From Bacillus weihaiensis (GTDB taxonomy: Bacteria; Bacillota; Bacilli; Bacillales; Bacillaceae): a stretch of 64,000 nt of DNA. The notes under the pieces are model-generated. The model was not told the origin of the DNA, made no database searches, and was given only the letters and a program-made list of their open reading frames with translations. The position numbers and the translations under genes were made by a program. The stretch covers positions 1,276,501 to 1,340,500 of the forward strand of contig NZ_CP016020.1 in assembly GCF_001889165.1 (NCBI RefSeq). Direction: 5' to 3'. Of the stretch, positions 59,268 through 64,000 are shown piece after piece. How positions within the stretch are numbered: the first letter of the stretch is position 1; each line of letters starts with the position of its first letter.

Positions 59268-59597
59268 CTAATTTGTGTAAAGAGGGAATAAATAGGTTTT
59301 ACCTACCAAAATTTCTTCAGCCTTCACTCCTTCATTAAGTGATTCAAAATCATCTATCATTTTTTCAATCGATTCTGGGAAACGATTATGTTTCTTTTCA
59401 ATAATTGACATAACCGTATCCCCTTGTTTAACCGTTACTTCAAAAAAAGGTTCTGTCACTCCATCTTGTATGACTTCAGAATTCTCTTGTTTACTTTCAG
59501 CTATAGTGGTAACGGACGAGAGAGTCCCAATTTGAAAATCATAATAAATAATATAAATAAGAAAGATCCCAAGTATAAAAAGAGAAAAACGTTTCAT
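59268..59597 (-). CDS. yqfZ: YqfZ-like LysM domain protein
   Basis: A 109-residue secreted or membrane-anchored protein. An N-terminal hydrophobic segment (FSLFILGIFLIYIIYY) is followed by a linker and a LysM-like domain from about residue 55 (EVTVKQGDTVMSIIEKKH, ILVGKTYLFPLY), which binds peptidoglycan. ATG 59597 is preferred with AAAGG nine bases upstream; an ATG nine bases earlier touches the site. Located after ispG as yqfZ is in B. subtilis. Confidence 0.78.
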   Translation of the reverse strand: MKRFSLFILGIFLIYIIYYDFQIGTLSSVTTIAESKQENSEVIQDGVTEPFFEVTVKQGDTVMSIIEKKHNRFPESIEKMIDDFESLNEGVKAEEILVGKTYLFPLYTN

Positions 59598-59815
59598 TAT
59601 TGTCATCCTTTCTCAAACACATACACAATATGTTCCTAAAGTAGTGTTGTTAATATCTATGCTTGTCCATAAAAAATATGTATGCACAAACATATTTCAT
59701 CTGTTTTATTTGCAGTTTAGTTAGGTGGAAGGAAAGTAGGCTCAAATAAAATAATTTTTCAATTGACTTCTTCTATTGTCTGGTAGGGGAAATTATTCGA
59801 CTAGTTTCAACGAAA

Positions 59816-59844
59816 ATTTACAATTAATTTACACTTACTTAATA
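59816..59844 (+). promoter_or_regulatory. Candidate promoter of the chemoreceptor gene
   Basis: TTTACA, a 17-base spacer and TAATAA. The same bases form direct repeats TTTACA-N5-TTTACA-N5-TTAATA. No sigma-D motif (GCCGATAT) was found, although many chemoreceptor genes use one. Confidence 0.4.
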
Positions 59845-59892
59845 ATTTACTGTCATAATTTTAGAGGAAATGGAAAATCAGGGGTGTAAATA

Positions 59893-61659
59893 ATGAAATC
59901 GTCGAAGCATAAAATGTTGAAAAAAACAGTAACCGGAAATAAACATCCTTTACAAGCAAAACACATGAAAGGTAAAGCGTATGAGTTAAAATCATTCTCA
60001 AAAATTTCCTTACAAACCAGGGTCTTATTCTTAGTTTTACTTTTATTAGTAACTTCCATTAGTGTTGTTGGATTTACCTCCTATGATAAATCAAAAGAGA
60101 CAACGATTGAGATTATTGAAGAAAGATTGGATCGGGAAGTTAATACAACTTCTGATATAGTGGCAAATTTAGCTTTTGCCTATGTTGGAGATCCAAAGGA
60201 GTTTCAGAATAGAGTCAATAAAGTTGTCATTCCCTCGCAATCAACTGCTCTAATTCGGGATGGTTTACCTGCTAAATTTTTTTTGATTTCTGAAAATGAA
60301 GCTATTCCTATGGATGTAAATAAGGATCCGGGTATGAAAATATCTGATTCTGTAATAAAGAAAATTCAAGAACAACACCATGGTGTTATACATGCTGCGA
60401 TGGATGGTATTGATTACACAATGTCTTTCAAAGAAATTCAAGAGCTAAAAGGGATTTATTTAATAGCTGTTCCAACAGATAAATACATGGAACCTATCAC
60501 AAAGCTGGCGAATTTTACTTGGGTTGTCGTTCTAATCAGTGTCATTCTCACAACTTCTATATTATTCTTGTTGGTAAGAAGTTTTACAAAACCACTCTCA
60601 AAATTAAGAGACATTATGAGAGAAGTTAGAAATGGAGATTTATCTCAAAATCTTACAATTAATACAACTATTCCTGAGATTAATTCTTTAAATCAAAGTT
60701 TTAATCAAATGATGGAACAAATGAGGTCAATGATTGTTAAAATAGACGGAACAACCTCAGAACTTACATTTACAGGAAATCAGCTAAAAAATGCATCTGA
60801 TGATGTTCAGCAACAGAACACTCAACTAATTGAAGCAATTAGAGTAGTAAAAACAGGAGCAGAACAAACAGCATCAAGCTCTGATAAAAATGTTAGTACC
60901 TTCCAAAATATGAAAAATGAAATTAAGCTTGTTCTTCAAAATATGGAATATGTTTTTAACAGTGCTTCTGATATGAATACTTCTGCTAAACATGGGGAAA
61001 AAAGTATTTCTAGCATGATCAAAGCAATGAGTGACTTCGATAGAGAATTTGAAAAAATGACTCAAACTATTAAAGGTGTGAAAGATAATTCTTTAGTTAT
61101 AACAAAGGTTGTAAGTATTATTCAATCGATCGCAGAACAAACTAAATTACTTGCGCTTAATGCCACCATTGAAGCAGCTAGAGCTGGTGAGGCAGGGAAA
61201 GGATTTGCAGTTGTTGCTAATGAAGTGCGAAAATTAGCTGATCAATCTTCTCGTGCAACAGAAGAAATAACCCAATCTATAAAAATGATGGAAAAAATAT
61301 CAGATCAAGCTTCTACAGAATTCAATGGAATGCTTATAAGCATCCAGGCGCATCTATCAGTTGCAGAGGATTCAAAGGAATCATTTGATCAACTTATGAA
61401 AGAGATTGCAAATGTCAATCAGAAACTTTCTGGTATGAAAGAAAATTTACAGGAGCTAAATCAGTCAGTTCCAATGATGGAAGAATCATCAGAACATTTT
61501 GTATCGATTTCTCAAGAAACACTCGCATCAGCAGAACAAATGTTAACCTCTTCTGAAGATCAAATGATACAAATCAATCGAACACATGAAATTGGTCGTA
61601 TTCTTACAGACCTTTCTAAGTCTTTATCAGAAAGCACTAAACAATTTAAAGTGAAATAA
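59893..61659 (+). CDS. Methyl-accepting chemotaxis protein
   Basis: A 588-residue chemoreceptor. A basic N-terminus, membrane segment 1 (about 42-62), an outer sensor domain of about 145 residues, membrane segment 2 (about 211-232), a HAMP domain (about 233-285) and a long coiled-coil signalling domain. The tip reads [20 protein letters not shown] and the adjoining [20 protein letters not shown] is typical of CheA/CheW contact. It is a lone gene without chemotaxis partners nearby. The ligand cannot be inferred. AGGGGTG precedes the ATG. Confidence 0.94.
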   Translation: MKSSKHKMLKKTVTGNKHPLQAKHMKGKAYELKSFSKISLQTRVLFLVLLLLVTSISVVGFTSYDKSKETTIEIIEERLDREVNTTSDIVANLAFAYVGDPKEFQNRVNKVVIPSQSTALIRDGLPAKFFLISENEAIPMDVNKDPGMKISDSVIKKIQEQHHGVIHAAMDGIDYTMSFKEIQELKGIYLIAVPTDKYMEPITKLANFTWVVVLISVILTTSILFLLVRSFTKPLSKLRDIMREVRNGDLSQNLTINTTIPEINSLNQSFNQMMEQMRSMIVKIDGTTSELTFTGNQLKNASDDVQQQNTQLIEAIRVVKTGAEQTASSSDKNVSTFQNMKNEIKLVLQNMEYVFNSASDMNTSAKHGEKSISSMIKAMSDFDREFEKMTQTIKGVKDNSLVITKVVSIIQSIAEQTKLLALNATIEAARAGEAGKGFAVVANEVRKLADQSSRATEEITQSIKMMEKISDQASTEFNGMLISIQAHLSVAEDSKESFDQLMKEIANVNQKLSGMKENLQELNQSVPMMEESSEHFVSISQETLASAEQMLTSSEDQMIQINRTHEIGRILTDLSKSLSESTKQFKVK

Positions 61660-61667
61660 CGCAAAAG

Positions 61668-61695
61668 AGCGCAAAGTGATATCACTTTGCGCTTT
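61668..61695. terminator. Bidirectional terminator after the chemoreceptor gene
   Basis: AGCGCAAAGTGAT followed directly by ATCACTTTGCGCT: a perfect 26-base palindrome. TTT follows on the plus strand and CTTTTG on the minus strand. Confidence 0.8.
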
Positions 61696-61709
61696 ACTAT
61701 ACTTTTTAT

Positions 61710-62483
61710 TTAGCTTTGCTTGTTTTTTGTCGTTGGTATTTCTTTAATTGCCAGATAAAGTACAATGATATGTACAAACCAAGTTATTAAGAAACCACTT
61801 GGTACAACGGTCTGTAGACTATCCATAATTACGAAGAATATTGTAGCCAGTGTTGTTGAATAGGCGGATATAATCCATGTTTGTTTGAAATTTATCTTCT
61901 TTTGTAAGCTATTTTTTATCCCTAAACCGAATAAAGCGAGAACTGTAATTTCTATAAATTTAATAAAAGCTCCAAATAAATACATGACAAGAACTAAAAT
62001 TGAAATAATAAGCGGAAGGAGGTTATCCATTTGGTCTGTCAAATCTACTAGCTCTTCTTTCGTGATTGTCATATTTAACATTGAATATTCAGTAGACTGG
62101 ACTTGTCCTTCTGCCGCTATGACAAATTGATTCTCGAGTAAACCTATTGCATTTGTCTTTGCCTCGATCTCTTCTACACCAAAGGATCCAGTATCATCTA
62201 AAATGATGATAAATTCACCACTTCTAATTTCCACTGGGCCATCTGAATCAACTGTTAGTTCTCCATTGGATATTTTAAAGTCAGGTAATTCGTTATCTAG
62301 TGTTACCTTAAAGCTATTAATTCCTTGAATTAAGCTACTAGAAAAGTGATAAGCGGTTGGGATTGTGCTTACAAGACTTAAAAGAAATACGAAAAGAATT
62401 GTTTTCCCAATACCTTGAAATCTAAAGCGAGATATTTTTTTAGGTGAATATATACTTGTAATCAATTGCTTAAAAACGTTCAT
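61710..62483 (-). CDS. DUF1189 family membrane protein
   Basis: A 257-residue membrane protein of the DUF1189 (YqgB-like) family. One N-terminal membrane segment (about 29-50), an extracytoplasmic domain with PDFKISNGELTVDSDGPVE, then three or four membrane segments in the C-terminal half. The N-terminal FKQLITSIYSPKKISRFRFQ is typical. ATG 62483 is used; AAGGA is rather far (13 bases), and GTG 62495 three codons before ATG sits too close to it. Function unknown. Confidence 0.83.
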   Translation of the reverse strand: MNVFKQLITSIYSPKKISRFRFQGIGKTILFVFLLSLVSTIPTAYHFSSSLIQGINSFKVTLDNELPDFKISNGELTVDSDGPVEIRSGEFIIILDDTGSFGVEEIEAKTNAIGLLENQFVIAAEGQVQSTEYSMLNMTITKEELVDLTDQMDNLLPLIISILVLVMYLFGAFIKFIEITVLALFGLGIKNSLQKKINFKQTWIISAYSTTLATIFFVIMDSLQTVVPSGFLITWFVHIIVLYLAIKEIPTTKNKQS

Positions 62484-62769
62484 TATTTTTGACACATCCT
62501 TCTTGAAAAATACCATGAGTATCCTTTTTACTCCATTTTTAATTATCAAATATATGTAATAGCATGCACGACTTATATTTTATATTGGTTAGTTTAATAA
62601 TACAAGATAACAGAAGAAATAAGCTTCGCTTTAAACTTTAAAGTTGTTTCGTAAATTTATTGTAAATTTTTTAAGAAAAACCTTTACATTAAATCAATAT
62701 TTCGTTAATAATTGTAGGGGTTGTAGAAATTGTCGAAAATAGACGAAGAAGATTGAGGGGTTGAAAATT
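62484..62769. other. Divergent region between the DUF1189 gene and the Na/Pi cotransporter gene
   Basis: About 285 A+T-rich bases with promoters in both directions. CGTAAA (62650-62655) and TGTAAA (62661-62666) repeat with five-base spacing, and TTTACA at 62683 forms the -35 of a likely rightward promoter. No gene is seen. Confidence 0.4.
62683..62711 (+). promoter_or_regulatory. Candidate promoter of the Na/Pi cotransporter gene
   Basis: TTTACA, a 17-base spacer and TAATAA, about 60 bases before the gene. Confidence 0.45.
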
Positions 62770-64000
62770 TTGGAATTAGATATCCAGAAGATGATTTTTG
62801 AATTCATAGGAGGTCTTGGGATATTTCTATTTGGAATTAAGTATATGGGAGATGGTCTCCAAAGATCTGCTGGAGATAAGCTTAGAGATATATTAGATAA
62901 GTTTACGACAAACCCAATAATGGGTGTACTAGCAGGGATAATTGTTACTATACTTATTCAATCAAGTAGTGGTACAACTGTAATAACTGTTGGATTAGTT
63001 AGTGCTGGTTTTATGACACTTAGACAAGCTATTGGTGTCATAATGGGTGCAAATATCGGTACGACCGTTACAGCATTTATTATTGGAATAAAGATATCAG
63101 ACTATGCTCTTCCTATTATTGCTCTAGGTGCTGTTTTACTGTTTTTCTTTAAATCGAAAAGAATTCATAGTTTAGGTCAAATTGTCTTTGGTTTCGGTAC
63201 GTTATTTTTTGGTTTAGATTTAATGGGAGAAGGAATGAAACCACTTCGTGCACTCCAAGCCTTTCAGGATTTAACAGTTAGTATGAGTGATAATCCATTA
63301 TTGGGTGTATTGGTAGGAACTATTTTTACTGTCATAGTACAAAGTTCTAGTGCAACTATTGGTATCCTTCAAGAGCTTTTTGGGCAAGGCTTAGTTGACA
63401 TCAAAGCGGCATTGCCTGTATTGTTTGGTGATAACATCGGTACGACGATTACGGCTGTTTTAGCATCAATCGGAGCATCAGTTGCAGCTAGACGAGCGGC
63501 ACTAACACATGTCATTTTTAACCTTTTAGGTACAACAATATTTTTAATCTTTTTACCATTGTTTACAATTTTTGTTCAGTTCTTACAATTAAAACTTGAA
63601 TTAAATCCAGAAATGACGATTGCTTTTGCTCATGGTACTTTTAACTTTAGTAATACATTAATCCAATTACCATTGATTGGTGTACTGGCATGGATTGTTA
63701 CAAAATTAATTCCTGGAAATGATTCGGTTGTGGAATATAAACCGAAACATTTAGATCCAATATTTATTGAACAATCCTCTTCAATAGCTCTTGGTCAAGC
63801 TAAGGAAGAAGTACTTAGAATGGGGAAATTTGCAGTTATCGGGCTTGAAGCTTCTAGTGAATATCAGAAGACTTTCCAACAGAAACACGCAGATACTTCT
63901 ATGCAGCTTGAAGATGCGATAAATAATCTGGACCGTAAAATTACGGATTATTTGATTCTTATCTCAAGAAGCGAAATGTCTCCAGCAGAATCTGAAGAAC
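62770..64000 (+). CDS. Na/Pi cotransporter family protein, 3' end missing
   Basis: The frame is open to the right edge; about 410 codons are present. It belongs to the sodium-phosphate cotransporter family with a PhoU-like C-terminal part. The two inverted transport repeats show QSSSGTTVITVG and QSSSATIGIL, each followed by GANIGTT/GDNIGTT. About eight membrane segments occupy residues 5-320, and the soluble PhoU-like region begins near 345. The start is TTG 62770 with GAGGGG nine bases upstream. It probably imports phosphate. Confidence 0.92.
   Translation, partial: MELDIQKMIFEFIGGLGIFLFGIKYMGDGLQRSAGDKLRDILDKFTTNPIMGVLAGIIVTILIQSSSGTTVITVGLVSAGFMTLRQAIGVIMGANIGTTVTAFIIGIKISDYALPIIALGAVLLFFFKSKRIHSLGQIVFGFGTLFFGLDLMGEGMKPLRALQAFQDLTVSMSDNPLLGVLVGTIFTVIVQSSSATIGILQELFGQGLVDIKAALPVLFGDNIGTTITAVLASIGASVAARRAALTHVIFNLLGTTIFLIFLPLFTIFVQFLQLKLELNPEMTIAFAHGTFNFSNTLIQLPLIGVLAWIVTKLIPGNDSVVEYKPKHLDPIFIEQSSSIALGQAKEEVLRMGKFAVIGLEASSEYQKTFQQKHADTSMQLEDAINNLDRKITDYLILISRSEMSPAESEE

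Overview
The window is a chromosomal core segment from a low-GC, endospore-forming Firmicute of the family Bacillaceae. Three things point there. The gene order follows the Bacillus subtilis yqeL-to-yqgB block almost gene for gene. Sporulation genes (gpr, spoIIP, yqxA, yqfC, yqfD, yqfQ) sit among housekeeping genes. The regulatory signals are Bacillus-type: CIRCE, a glycine T-box, and sigma-W, sigma-E and sigma-K promoter motifs. I see no prophage, transposon, CRISPR array, rRNA or tRNA gene. The exact genus cannot be fixed from this sequence alone.

Layout. 1-1.0 kb: end of rsfS and the yqeM methyltransferase. 1.4-6.3 kb: comER opposite the late-competence DNA-uptake genes comEA-comEB-comEC. 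6.3-8.2 kb: yqzM, holA and rpsT. 8.7-11.5 kb: the spore genes gpr, spoIIP and yqxA. 11.7-14.8 kb: lepA and hemW. 14.9-23.2 kb: the heat-shock cluster hrcA-grpE-dnaK-dnaJ, continuing into the modification enzymes prmA, rsmE and mtaB. 23.3-24.9 kb: deoC, rpsU, yqeY. 25.1-28.3 kb: a sigma-W type membrane-stress operon (yqeZ/NfeD, floA, yqfB). 28.3-36.8 kb: yqfC, yqfD, phoH, pgpH, ybeY, dgkA, cdd, era, yqzL, recO. 36.8-40.1 kb: T-box controlled glyQ-glyS. 40.4-41.9 kb: the gluconeogenesis regulators ccpN and yqfL. 42.2-45.8 kb: yqxD-dnaG-sigA. 46-49.2 kb: a small membrane protein, cccA, trmK, yqfO. 49.3-51.0 kb: ispH and the spore protein yqfQ on the minus strand. 51.5-53.7 kb: cshB and nfo. 54.3-56.3 kb: the zinc transport operon znuC-znuB-zur. 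56.5-59.6 kb: yqfW, yqfX, a small unknown gene, ispG and yqfZ. 59.9-64 kb: a chemoreceptor, a DUF1189 membrane protein and the start of a Na/Pi cotransporter.

Most genes are ordinary and well conserved. The more unusual signals are in cis-regulatory DNA. (1) In front of both spoIIP and yqfC, a sigma-E-like -10 element lies at the loop of an inverted repeat whose 3' arm carries the gene's ribosome binding site. Read-through mRNA would fold and hide the site, while mRNA started at the sigma-E promoter would lack the 5' arm. (2) yqxD has its conserved N-terminus in a different frame from its only ATG; a canonical A AAA AAC slippery heptamer lies exactly where a -1 shift is needed. (3) The cshB leader carries four alternating GATAAG/CTTATC segments that can form two exclusive folds. 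(4) Structured orphan segments lie after comEC and after cccA, each ending in a rho-independent terminator. All are readings of sequence and need experimental or comparative tests.
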